Source: Ruminococcus sp. (GTDB taxonomy: Bacteria > Bacillota > Clostridia > Oscillospirales > Ruminococcaceae). From it: DNA of 64,000 bases. Where the stretch lies: NCBI GenBank assembly GCA_031262495.1, contig JAISHV010000084.1, positions 1-64,000 on the forward strand, in the 5' to 3' direction. Below the pieces are notes generated by a model that saw only the letters and a program-made list of their open reading frames with translations, searched no databases and was not told the DNA's origin. Shown in pieces: positions 41,957-49,191 of this stretch (its first letter is position 1; each line of letters opens with the position of its first letter). The position numbers and the translations under genes were made by a program.

Positions 41957-43201
41957 ATGACGCTGACACAAAAAATAATAGCCGCAAAAAGCGGGAATGA
42001 AATCGTCAAATCCGGGGAACTTGTTACCTGTGATGTAGATATTGTGCTGGGGAATGATATTACCGCACCTGTGGCAATCCACGAATTCAGCAAACATGGT
42101 TTTTCAAAGGTTTTTGACAAAGAAAAAATCGTTCTTGTTATGGATCATTTTACGCCGAATAAGGATATAGCATCGGCAGAGAATGTGAAACTTTGCAGAC
42201 AGTTTGCGCGAAATTTTAATATAGAACATTTCTTTGAAATCGGCTGCGGAAAAAACCACGGCATAGAACATACGCTTTTACCCGAAGAGGGGCTTGTGAC
42301 TGCCGGGGATTTTATCATCGGCGCGGATTCTCATACCTGTACATACGGTGCGCTGGGGGCTTTTTCGACAGGCAGCGGTTCTACCGATATGGCGGCGGCG
42401 ATGTATTCAGGGAAAATGTGGGTTAAAGTTCCGTCTGCTATAAAAATAAATATGACCGGTAAACCCGCCGACGATGTATGCGGAAAAGATATAATTCTTC
42501 ATATAATCGGGAAAATCGGTGTTGACGGGGCTTTATATAAATCGCTTGAATTTGTGGGCGAGGGTGTTTCCTATCTGTCTATGGACGACCGTTTCACGAT
42601 GGCAAATATGGCGGTTGAGGCGGGCGCGAAAAACGGTATTTTTGAGACAGACAGTAAAACGCTTGAATTTTTAAGTAAAACCGGAGCAAAAACTCCGGCT
42701 GAATACAAAGCAGATTCCGATGATGATTATGAGAAAATTCTCGATTTCGATTTATCAAAAATAAAACGCTGTGTTGCTCTGCCGTCGTTGCCGTCTAATG
42801 TGAAAAATGCAGAAGATGTTGATCTGACGATTCAGCAAGTTGTAATCGGGTCTTGTACAAACGGCAGAATTTCAGACCTCAGGGATGCCGCTAATGTTTT
42901 GAAAGATAAAAAAGTTGCCCCGGGAGTGAGATGTATCATAATCCCGGCGACACAGGCAGTATGGAAACAAGCACTCAAAGAGGGTTTGCTTGAAATTTTC
43001 ACCGATTCGGGGTGTATCATCAGTCCCCCGACCTGCGGACCGTGTTTAGGCGGGCATATGGGCATTTTAGCCAAAGGCGAACGCGCCGCCGCAACTACGA
43101 ACCGCAATTTTGTAGGGCGAATGGGTTCCCCCCAATCAGAAGTAGTACTGTGTTCCCCCATAACAGCGGCGTTGGCGGCACTGAACGGTAGGATTTCTTA
43201 G
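41957..43201 (+). CDS. leuC: 3-isopropylmalate dehydratase large subunit (LeuC/HacA type)
   Basis: A 414-residue aconitase-superfamily subunit isomerising 2- and 3-isopropylmalate in leucine synthesis. The [4Fe-4S] ligands are Cys300 (GSCTNGR), Cys360 and Cys363 (TCGPCLGGH). [23 protein letters not shown] at about 122-144 is the substrate-site region. The length (about 415-420) fits the short archaeal/clostridial LeuC-HacA class rather than the 466-residue E. coli type. The small subunit leuD is not adjacent: nrdG follows after 6 bp. A homoaconitase-like role cannot be excluded. Confidence 0.88.
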   Translation: MTLTQKIIAAKSGNEIVKSGELVTCDVDIVLGNDITAPVAIHEFSKHGFSKVFDKEKIVLVMDHFTPNKDIASAENVKLCRQFARNFNIEHFFEIGCGKNHGIEHTLLPEEGLVTAGDFIIGADSHTCTYGALGAFSTGSGSTDMAAAMYSGKMWVKVPSAIKINMTGKPADDVCGKDIILHIIGKIGVDGALYKSLEFVGEGVSYLSMDDRFTMANMAVEAGAKNGIFETDSKTLEFLSKTGAKTPAEYKADSDDDYEKILDFDLSKIKRCVALPSLPSNVKNAEDVDLTIQQVVIGSCTNGRISDLRDAANVLKDKKVAPGVRCIIIPATQAVWKQALKEGLLEIFTDSGCIISPPTCGPCLGGHMGILAKGERAAATTNRNFVGRMGSPQSEVVLCSPITAALAALNGRIS

Positions 43202-43207
43202 AAATTT

Positions 43208-43696
43208 ATGAAATTACAAATAAGCGGAATTGTAGAAGATTCCATAGTAGACGGACCGGGTTTTCGGACGGCAATATTTGTGCAAGGCTGTGAGAAGAAT
43301 TGTCCCGGCTGTCATAATCCGCAGACGCACGATAAAACAGGCGGCAAAACAGTCGATACAGCGGATATAACAAAAGATTTCGGGAAAAATCCGATGACAC
43401 AGGGTATTACTCTGACAGGTGGTGAGCCCTTTTTACAGCCGCGCCCTCTTATAGAAATAGCCAAAGCGGCGCACGAAAAGGGATTAGATGTATATGTATA
43501 TTCGGGTTATACGTATGAAGAAATTTTAAAAGACCCCGAAAAAAAAGCACTGCTTAATGAGTGCGACGTGCTAATTGACGGTGAATATATAGAATCAGAG
43601 CGTAGTTTAGACCTGAAATTCAAGGGCAGTAAGAATCAGAGAACAATACAGATGTCAACACAGATGTCAGAAGTCAGAAGTCAGAAGACAGAGTGA
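43208..43696 (+). CDS. nrdG: Anaerobic ribonucleotide reductase-activating protein
   Basis: A 162-residue radical-SAM activase that generates the glycyl radical on NrdD. The cluster motif is Cys28, Cys32, Cys35 in FVQGCEKNCPGCHNP. TLTGGEPF at about 74-81 is the SAM-binding glycine motif. FKGSKNQRTI near the end matches the usual FxGSxNQRxI terminus, but the expected short end is replaced by a repeat-encoded tail (QMSTQMSEVRSQKTE). nrdD is not in the window. The gene is 6 bp behind leuC. Confidence 0.92.
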   Translation: MKLQISGIVEDSIVDGPGFRTAIFVQGCEKNCPGCHNPQTHDKTGGKTVDTADITKDFGKNPMTQGITLTGGEPFLQPRPLIEIAKAAHEKGLDVYVYSGYTYEEILKDPEKKALLNECDVLIDGEYIESERSLDLKFKGSKNQRTIQMSTQMSEVRSQKTE

Positions 43697-44016
43697 CGCA
43701 AATACGATTTTTAAGTTTTTCAACTAAATTTTCAAAATAGAAACTTCAATTCTAAAATTTGAGGAACTAAGTGAGAAAACAGAGACAGCCCAGTCTGACC
43801 TCTGACTTCTGATTTCTGACCTCTGTTACGGGGCGTAGCAACACAGATGTCAGAAGTCAGAAGACAGAGTGACGCAAATACGATTTTTAAGTTTTTCAAC
43901 TAAATTTTCAAAATAGAAACTTCAAATTCAAAAATTTGAGGAACGAAGTGAGAAAACAGAGACAGCCAAGTCTGACCTCTGACTTCTGATATCTGACCTC
44001 TGTTACGGGGCGTAGC
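43655..44016. repeat. Tandem duplication of a about 176-bp heptamer-flanked element, running into tRNA-Pro
   Basis: Two head-to-tail copies of one block: cagaagt-type units, an AT-rich core (tttttaagtttttcaactaa ... aaatttgagg), reverse-complement ctgacctctgactt units, then ttacggggcgtagc. In copy 1 the last 11 bases are the 5' end of the tRNA gene without the rest. In copy 2 they are the real tRNA start. The first block begins inside the nrdG C-terminal codons. Confidence 0.88.
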
Positions 44017-44079
44017 TCAGTTTGGTAGAGTGCCTGCTTTGGGAGCAGGATGCCGCAGGTTCAAGTCCTGTCGCCCCGA
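44006..44079 (+). tRNA. tRNA-Pro (UGG)
   Basis: A 74-nt cloverleaf: acceptor CGGGGCG (44006-44012) pairs with CGCCCCG (44072-44078), discriminator A at 44079. D-arm GCTC...GAGT. Anticodon stem CCTGC/GCAGG with loop TTTGGGA and anticodon TGG. T-arm GCAGG-TTCAAGT-CCTGT. The 3' CCA is not encoded. Confidence 0.95.
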
Positions 44080-44080
44080 T

Positions 44081-44238
44081 ATCGGCAACCCGCCGGTTAA
44101 TTCGCGATGGGAATCTTTCAGAAAAATAAATATGCTCACCGCGTAGAAGTACTAATTGCATCTCCTACGCGGTTAGCATTTTTAAATTTATGAAAGACTA
44201 CCATCGCGAATCAGCCCTGCCGGGGCACCGGCTATAGT
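44081..44238. repeat. Inverted pair of family C repeats (copies C5 and C6)
   Basis: C5 (forward, about 44081-44146) and C6 (reverse, about 44153-44238) face each other. The junction caccgcgtagaag ... ctcctacgcggttagc forms a hairpin almost identical to the terminator at 48976. The end of C6 is translated as the C-terminus of the minus-strand secreted protein. Confidence 0.82.
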
Positions 44239-45228
44239 ACACCGAAAACTGAATTCGCCCGTTCCTGCTGTATAATCTAAAATAGGATCGCTGTTTTCAA
44301 CTACGGCGACAATTGAATTACCGTCTTCATCTGTGAAATATTCATATTCCGTTGTTTTCGGTTCGGTCAGAGCTTTAAAAATAAACGCTCTGTAACGGTC
44401 AAAATCAGCGATGCTCATGTTATCTGAAAGCTTGATTGTTTCACCGTTAATCGTTACTGCACTTGGACGGCTGTTGTCAAATTCAAAGTCTTCCGGTTTA
44501 TTTAGTAGTTTACTTTCGTCATAAAATTGCAGCTTATCATCAATTATCGGAATAATATTATGGAAATTTACAGCATCAATGATAACATCATTCGCAAGAT
44601 AAAATCCATCTGCTTCAAGAATCAAATTTGCAGCCATAGCAGGCAAGTAAACATACCCGGTCTGCCCCTCGAAAACTCTGTAATCAGAAATGTACTCGGG
44701 GGTAACAGGCTCAGAATCAGGCGGTGCTTCAGCCGGAATGTATGAGTCGGGAACCTGCCGCGCAAACGGATCCGGATAAACTTTATCAATTCTAACGTAC
44801 AGTTTTATCCAATCGCCGCCCATTTTTTCCCGATAAAATGCTTTATCGGAAAAAGAACCGAAAAAATCCGTTCCGTTGAATGTTTTGGGTTCATCGGTGA
44901 ACTCTAATTTTTTGCCGAATTTATAGTATTCTGTTCCGTTTTTCCCCTTGGCTTTGCCCGTATATGCACCCGTGCTTTTCCCGGTTTTGTCAAATTTGTA
45001 CACGATACCCTTTATTAAATTCAGACCGGTAACGCGTTTGCCGTCAGCATAATAGTATGCGCGTTGTCCTTTTATAAGCGTCCATCCGTTATAAGGCACA
45101 CAAACGCCGTCATCATATGTTATAAACCTTATACCGTCAACCATTTCTGTTGATACGGCATTAATGGTTATGCCCCCAAAACTCATAATCACAAAAAGAA
45201 TTAAAACGGAAACTAATTTCTTTTTCAT
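44188..45228 (-). CDS. Secreted protein with cell-wall-binding-like repeats; repeat-derived C-terminus
   Basis: A 346-residue exported protein with signal peptide MKKKLVSVLILFVIMSFGG... (about 24 residues) and a good SD (ggaga). Residues about 45-100 (GWTLIKGQRAYYYADGKRVTG and NLIKGIVYKFDKTGKSTGAY) resemble choline/cell-wall-binding repeats. The region about 195-290 has two copper-amine-oxidase-N-like or stalk-like segments (ILEADGFYLANDVIIDA). The last about 14 residues (AGAPAGLIRDGSLS) are encoded by family C repeat C6. Function unknown. Confidence 0.72.
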   Translation of the reverse strand: MKKKLVSVLILFVIMSFGGITINAVSTEMVDGIRFITYDDGVCVPYNGWTLIKGQRAYYYADGKRVTGLNLIKGIVYKFDKTGKSTGAYTGKAKGKNGTEYYKFGKKLEFTDEPKTFNGTDFFGSFSDKAFYREKMGGDWIKLYVRIDKVYPDPFARQVPDSYIPAEAPPDSEPVTPEYISDYRVFEGQTGYVYLPAMAANLILEADGFYLANDVIIDAVNFHNIIPIIDDKLQFYDESKLLNKPEDFEFDNSRPSAVTINGETIKLSDNMSIADFDRYRAFIFKALTEPKTTEYEYFTDEDGNSIVAVVENSDPILDYTAGTGEFSFRCTIAGAPAGLIRDGSLS

Positions 45229-45280
45229 AACTTGTCTCCTACAGAATTAAAATGCAAAAAAATTCAAATAATAATCGTTG

Positions 45281-45306
45281 ACCATTGCCAAAATAGAATC
45301 AATGGT
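45281..45306. promoter_or_regulatory. Inverted repeat in the leader of the secreted-protein gene
   Basis: ACCATTG - 12 nt - CAATGGT, downstream of the minus-strand promoter. It could be an operator or an RNA hairpin. Confidence 0.45.
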
Positions 45307-45339
45307 AACCGCAAAATATCCTATTTATGTAATGAGATG

Positions 45340-45368
45340 ATTATATCACACGCGCCATTAAATGTCAA
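45340..45368 (-). promoter_or_regulatory. Perfect consensus SigA promoter (minus strand)
   Basis: On the minus strand TTGACA (45363-45368), a 17-bp spacer and TATAAT (45340-45345). It drives the 44188-45228 gene with a leader of about 105 nt. Confidence 0.85.
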
Positions 45369-45382
45369 TATTGGTGTTCAAA

Positions 45383-45399
45383 TTGACGTAATTTGTCAA
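45383..45399. promoter_or_regulatory. Palindrome between divergent promoters
   Basis: TTGAC - gtaattt - GTCAA, located between the minus promoter at 45340-45368 and the vapBC promoter at 45440. A candidate shared operator. Confidence 0.45.
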
Positions 45400-45439
45400 C
45401 TTATTGTAATATTAATTTTTTTTCGGCTGTATATTTTTC

Positions 45440-45468
45440 TTGACAAAATATATATTTTGGTATATACT
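45440..45468 (+). promoter_or_regulatory. SigA-type promoter for vapBC
   Basis: TTGACA (45440-45445), a 17-bp spacer and TATACT (45463-45468). The -10 lies inside the palindrome GTATATAC, a plausible site for autorepression by the antitoxin complex. Confidence 0.8.
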
Positions 45469-45486
45469 AATAGTGAGGTGATTTTT

Positions 45487-45726
45487 ATGACGACTGCTAA
45501 AATATTCCCAAACGGACAAAGCCAAGCCGTTAGGCTTCCGAAAGGTTATAGATTTTCTCAAACAGAGGTAGGTATCACGCGAATCGGCGAAATGGTTGTG
45601 TTGTACCCGATAGACCGAAGCTTTGAAATTTTTTCCGCCGTTTCGCCTGTTACCGATGATTTTGAGGAAGCGATTTTGAGTGCAAGAGAAAACGAAATGC
45701 CGACACCGCCGAGGATTGATTTATGA
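45487..45726 (+). CDS. vapB: VapB-type antitoxin (AbrB/MazE fold)
   Basis: A 79-residue protein starting MTTAKIFPNGQSQAVRLPKGYRF, the standard swapped-hairpin DNA-binding domain of VapB/MazE antitoxins, with a C-terminal toxin-binding tail (DDFEEAILSARENEMPTPPR). The frame is open to 45232, but the promoter and GAGGTGA SD fix the ATG at 45487. Overlaps vapC by ATGA. Confidence 0.9.
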   Translation: MTTAKIFPNGQSQAVRLPKGYRFSQTEVGITRIGEMVVLYPIDRSFEIFSAVSPVTDDFEEAILSARENEMPTPPRIDL

Positions 45727-46133
45727 AATTTATGCTTGACACAAATACGTGCATTTTCATTATGAAGAAAAATGAAGATGTCATTAAGCAATTTTATATT
45801 GAGCGTTATGCGGGCGTGTGTATTTCCTCGATAACACTATCGGAGCTTGAATATGGTGTAGAAAAAAGCAACGCAGTTTTGCGCAACAGAACAAATTTGT
45901 TGGCGTTTTCAACTCTCGTTGATATTTTGCCTTTTGGCGATTCTGCCGCCCAGTGTTACGGGCGTATACGAGCCGACCTTGAGAAAAAGGGAACTCCTAT
46001 CGGTTCGCTTGATATGCTGATTGCCGCTCACGCCAAGTCACGCGGTTTAATTCTTGTGACAAATAATACGCGCGAATTTCAGCGTGTTGACGGACTATCA
46101 ATTGTAGATTGGGTCTGTTCCTCTCAAATTTAA
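45723..46133 (+). CDS. vapC: VapC-type PIN-domain ribonuclease toxin
   Basis: A 136-residue PIN-domain endoribonuclease. Acidic metal site: Asp6 (MLDTNTC), Glu41 (LSELEYGV) and Asp97 (GSLDMLIAAHA), with LVTNNTREF near 111-119. Typical VapC toxins cut tRNA or rRNA. It is neutralised by the overlapping vapB product. The complete acidic set suggests the toxin is intact. Confidence 0.92.
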   Translation: MKFMLDTNTCIFIMKKNEDVIKQFYIERYAGVCISSITLSELEYGVEKSNAVLRNRTNLLAFSTLVDILPFGDSAAQCYGRIRADLEKKGTPIGSLDMLIAAHAKSRGLILVTNNTREFQRVDGLSIVDWVCSSQI

Positions 46134-46144
46134 TATTTTATCTC

Positions 46145-46173
46145 TTGACTTTTTTGAATAAATATGATACAAT
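46145..46173 (+). promoter_or_regulatory. SigA-type promoter for the 716-aa gene
   Basis: TTGACT (46145-46150), a 17-bp spacer and TACAAT (46168-46173). The string ttgacttttttgaat is shared with the promoter at 48416. Confidence 0.72.
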
Positions 46174-46210
46174 ATTTTCTATTCTAACGAAAGAGCATTA
46201 GAGAAAAAAT

Positions 46211-48361
46211 ATGTTAAACTCACACAAAACATTTGAAGATTTACCGGAAACTGATTTTGTCCTTTTAGCTGACAGCGGGAAGGGCATTGATTTTCTATAC
46301 ATATTAAAATGGACGAACCGCCTGCCTCGTGCGGTTTATTTTTGTGATGAACCAGACAAAGAAATGGCTGATGATTTATCACAAGAGTTCGGAATTCCAA
46401 TACAGATGTCAGAAGTCAGAAGTCAGAAATCTGAGGAAACAGAATCGCTTGTTTTGCGTGATGATATATTTGATATTTCTGATATTTCTGATATCCCTGA
46501 TATTACCGACCCCCAATATGCCGATTTTATCAATGAAAGGAAATCACATTTTAAATCATTAAAGGCTTTTAAAAATATCTCTAATGAGCCTTTTGCCCTT
46601 TTTTGTTCGGAGAAACACTTCGTTGAAAATTTCAGACTGCTTAATGAAAACTTCTGTCAAACGCCCGAACTCCTAATCATTCCCGATAACGAAAGCAAAG
46701 AATCAATCCCGATAAAGTGTATGCATCTTTCAGAGTTTATTAAGTCAAAACTTAAAATAAACATTCTCTACGGCTGGGGCTTGGGCAGTCACGAATATAC
46801 AAGATACCTGATTAAACTCGGCTCAACCGAAAACACAATGTTCTTAGGCGAAAGCGTAATCGAAATTATAGAAGAAAACAACACAATACTCTATCATTTG
46901 AATTCTACTATATTTTATTATTTCGGAGCTGACTGTAAAGACCCGAAATTTAAATATGTGTTTATAGAGAGAATTAATCAATTTGTTACTTTCGCAAGAC
47001 TCGGGCGGCTGACGTTTAACGGGCTGTTTGAATTCAGTTTGCATAGTGACAACCATTTTGACAATAAATATGATATAACGCTGAATATTGCCGGCGGTTG
47101 TCATTCATCGCCGATTTCAAAGTTTTTATCTGATAAATATAATATAGAACATACTGATTTAACCGCGCTGACGGCATATCAATCATTTCATAACATCATA
47201 TTCGAGCAGACCGTCTGCTTCGAGAAACTCCCGCCTTTTGACTACAGAGTTTTCATAATAGGTATAAACGGGTATTACGCATTAATTGAGAATAATATTA
47301 ATGATGTCATTAATATTTTTGATAAATATATTTCTCTTTGCGAAAACACGGTTTTTTATGTAATGCCTGATTTATTTGACAAAAATTACCCCACGAGTCT
47401 TGAGCGGAATTCAACCGATAAAGACTTTGCCGAAATGAAGCAGTTAAATGTAAATTTCAGGCAGCTTTTACAGTCGCGTTATAAGTGCGTTTTCAGCGGC
47501 AGCCGTTTTGTAGAAAATCGAACAGACAATGTCTTTGTTGATTCCAGACATTTTTTAGATCAGACGGTGTATAAACAAATTGCCGATGATATATCGAATA
47601 TTATAGAAATGCTTGTGGGAAACAGGAATTTACAAAACAACGCAAACAACCAATTGAAGTTTAAACGCAATTACTTAAACGATTTGAATAAAACCCTTTC
47701 TGAATCGCTTGTAGGCATTGATGATTATTGCCGTGAAATTCAAAGTTACCATAAATCCGGACAGACCGTCTGCTTCGAGAAAAACGGCGCAATAGTAATG
47801 AATTGCAACCCGTTTACTCTCGGACATAAATACCTTATAAGTGAGTCCGCAAAGAAAGTTGACACTCTCTATATTTTTGTTGTAGAAGAGGATAAGTCGT
47901 TCTTTCCGTTTGCCGACCGTTTTGATATGGTTGTTAAAGGTACTGCGGATATTCCAAATGTTTGTGTTCTGCCTTCCGGTAAATTTATAATTTCATCTTT
48001 GACTTTTAAAGAATATTTTTATAAGTCAGAAATTTTGCATGATGAAATGCCGAACACTTTAATGGATGTTATAACATTTGCGGTAAAAATCGCTCCCGCT
48101 CTCGGGATTTCAATCCGTTTTGCGGGTGAAGAACCCCTCGACCGCGTAACGGCTGAATATAACCGAACCATGTCGCAGGTTTTGCCGTTTTACGGTATCG
48201 AATTCGAGGAAATCCCGCGCAAGATAACTAATGGTGCTGTAATCAGCGCAAGCCGAGTAAGAGAGCTTCTCAAAAACGGTGATTTTGAAAATATAGCGGA
48301 GCTTGTACCCGAAAGTACAATGAACTACTTGCGCAGCAACCGCGCTGTTAATATGAAATAG
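46211..48361 (+). CDS. SGNH-like / CitC-type nucleotidyltransferase fusion protein with repeat insertions
   Basis: A 716-residue protein. Residues about 525-716 are a HIGH-superfamily nucleotidyltransferase like citrate-lyase ligase: NCNPFTLGH (TLGH 536-539), the ADRFDMV segment and ISASRVRELL near 678-687. The middle part (about 145-490) has weak SGNH/GDSL-hydrolase character (an N-terminal VIEII block and DSRHFLDQTVYKQIADDI near the end, like the catalytic D-H block). Residues 65-74 (QMSEVRSQKS) are translated heptamer repeat, and 85-101 is a DIS/DIP tandem. The heptapeptide QTVCFEK occurs twice from an identical 21-bp DNA repeat. No citrate lyase genes nearby, so the role is unknown, perhaps activation of a surface-polymer headgroup. 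Confidence 0.7.
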   Translation: MLNSHKTFEDLPETDFVLLADSGKGIDFLYILKWTNRLPRAVYFCDEPDKEMADDLSQEFGIPIQMSEVRSQKSEETESLVLRDDIFDISDISDIPDITDPQYADFINERKSHFKSLKAFKNISNEPFALFCSEKHFVENFRLLNENFCQTPELLIIPDNESKESIPIKCMHLSEFIKSKLKINILYGWGLGSHEYTRYLIKLGSTENTMFLGESVIEIIEENNTILYHLNSTIFYYFGADCKDPKFKYVFIERINQFVTFARLGRLTFNGLFEFSLHSDNHFDNKYDITLNIAGGCHSSPISKFLSDKYNIEHTDLTALTAYQSFHNIIFEQTVCFEKLPPFDYRVFIIGINGYYALIENNINDVINIFDKYISLCENTVFYVMPDLFDKNYPTSLERNSTDKDFAEMKQLNVNFRQLLQSRYKCVFSGSRFVENRTDNVFVDSRHFLDQTVYKQIADDISNIIEMLVGNRNLQNNANNQLKFKRNYLNDLNKTLSESLVGIDDYCREIQSYHKSGQTVCFEKNGAIVMNCNPFTLGHKYLISESAKKVDTLYIFVVEEDKSFFPFADRFDMVVKGTADIPNVCVLPSGKFIISSLTFKEYFYKSEILHDEMPNTLMDVITFAVKIAPALGISIRFAGEEPLDRVTAEYNRTMSQVLPFYGIEFEEIPRKITNGAVISASRVRELLKNGDFENIAELVPESTMNYLRSNRAVNMK
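46402..46440 (+). repeat. Family D heptamer array inside the 716-aa gene
   Basis: cagatgtcagaagtcagaag-type units in frame, the same units as after nrdG and in the CmpB-like gene. Confidence 0.85.
47207..47227 (+). repeat. 21-bp exact repeat within coding sequence (copy 1)
   Basis: cagaccgtctgcttcgagaa (plus one a), containing the palindrome cagaccgtctg-like core. The second copy is at 47762-47782. Both are in the same frame and encode QTVCFEK. Confidence 0.85.
47762..47782 (+). repeat. 21-bp exact repeat within coding sequence (copy 2)
   Basis: Identical to 47207-47227, 555 bp downstream and in the same reading frame. Confidence 0.85.
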
Positions 48362-48415
48362 ATGTTTTTACCGATATTTAATGTTAAAGTGTTCTGATTT
48401 TTTAATTTACATTGC

Positions 48416-48443
48416 TTGACTTTTTTGAATTTACGTGTATAAT
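48416..48443 (+). promoter_or_regulatory. SigA-type promoter for the RelB-like/YafQ module
   Basis: TTGACT (48416-48421), a 16-bp spacer and TATAAT (48438-48443), followed by a perfect AAGGAGG. Confidence 0.78.
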
Positions 48444-48462
48444 AAGATAAGGAGGCGATTAT

Positions 48463-48675
48463 ATGTCACAAAAAGAGCTTATCTACCGCGAAATAGATAC
48501 ATTCCCCGATTCATCACTTGATTCTCTGTTAAAAATGATAACTGTTTTTAAAAATGCTTTATATCCATATCCGACACCGAATGCTGAGACAATAGCGGCG
48601 TGTGCGGAACGCGACTATGTTCCTGTCAGCTCATTTGATGAAATGATTGAACTTGCGAGGAATATGGATGATTAA
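48463..48675 (+). CDS. Antitoxin of a YafQ-type module (RelB/DinJ- or DUF2281-like)
   Basis: A 70-residue protein directly before and overlapping the YafQ-like toxin. The N-terminus (KELIYREIDTFPDSSLDSLLKMI) looks like DUF2281-type antitoxins, the C-terminus (SSFDEMIELARNMDD) like DinJ/RelB tails. Family assignment is mostly by position. Excellent SD. Confidence 0.7.
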   Translation: MSQKELIYREIDTFPDSSLDSLLKMITVFKNALYPYPTPNAETIAACAERDYVPVSSFDEMIELARNMDD

Positions 48676-48949
48676 GATGTTACAGCCTACTCATCGTTAC
48701 CTTAAAGACTTGAATAAACTGTTAAAACGGGATTCCAAACAATATGATATGGATAAATTACGTATTGTCACTGATATGCTCAAAAGCGGTGAGCCGATTC
48801 CGCCGAAATATGAAAATCACCCTCTGCGCGGTCAATTAAGCGGGTTTTGGGGTCTTCATATAACTCCTGATTGGGTACTTGTTTACGGTGTTGATGATAA
48901 AAACGTCTATCTCCAACGAATGGGTACACATTCAGATATTTATGGTTAA
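48668..48949 (+). CDS. YafQ/RelE-family mRNA interferase toxin
   Basis: A 93-residue ribosome-dependent endoribonuclease toxin. All catalytic residues of E. coli YafQ are present one position later: His51 (NHPL), His64 (GLHITPDW), Asp68 and His88 (GTHSDIY). ATG 48668 overlaps the antitoxin stop. A longer frame from 48647 is unlikely. A terminator follows. Confidence 0.9.
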   Translation: MIKMLQPTHRYLKDLNKLLKRDSKQYDMDKLRIVTDMLKSGEPIPPKYENHPLRGQLSGFWGLHITPDWVLVYGVDDKNVYLQRMGTHSDIYG

Positions 48950-48975
48950 TTTTTTCAAAAAGGACATACAATACT

Positions 48976-49020
48976 CACCGCGCAGAAGTACTTAATTGTG
49001 TCTTCTGCGCGGTGTTTTTT
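48976..49020 (+). terminator. Intrinsic terminator after the toxin gene
   Basis: Perfect 13-bp stem caccgcgcagaag / cttctgcgcggtg, 13-nt loop, then six T residues. The sequence is homologous to the C5/C6 junction at 44130-44170, so it probably derives from family C. Confidence 0.92.
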
Positions 49021-49079
49021 ATCAAAATTTAATTATACAAAAATTTATTAAAAAAAATTAAGAAAATTTAATATTTCGC

Positions 49080-49108
49080 TTGACATCAGTAAAATTCTGT
49101 GATATAAT
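49080..49108 (+). promoter_or_regulatory. Perfect consensus SigA promoter for the large secreted protein
   Basis: TTGACA (49080-49085), a 17-bp spacer and TATAAT (49103-49108). Confidence 0.88.
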
Positions 49109-49191
49109 AGAGTAAAATATTTATAATGAGCTTTTAAAAGCTTAAATGGATAAGTTTTGGAGCTTATTATTTTCATTACGTGAGGTATATT

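Noticed and set aside
43655..44079. tRNA-Pro region as a phage or island attachment site
   Set aside because: The duplicated part is the 5' end of the tRNA, no integrase or phage genes are near, and the duplication is a local tandem.
45232..45486. N-terminal extension of vapB
   Set aside because: Covers the divergent promoter region. Promoter and GAGGTGA fix the start at 45487.
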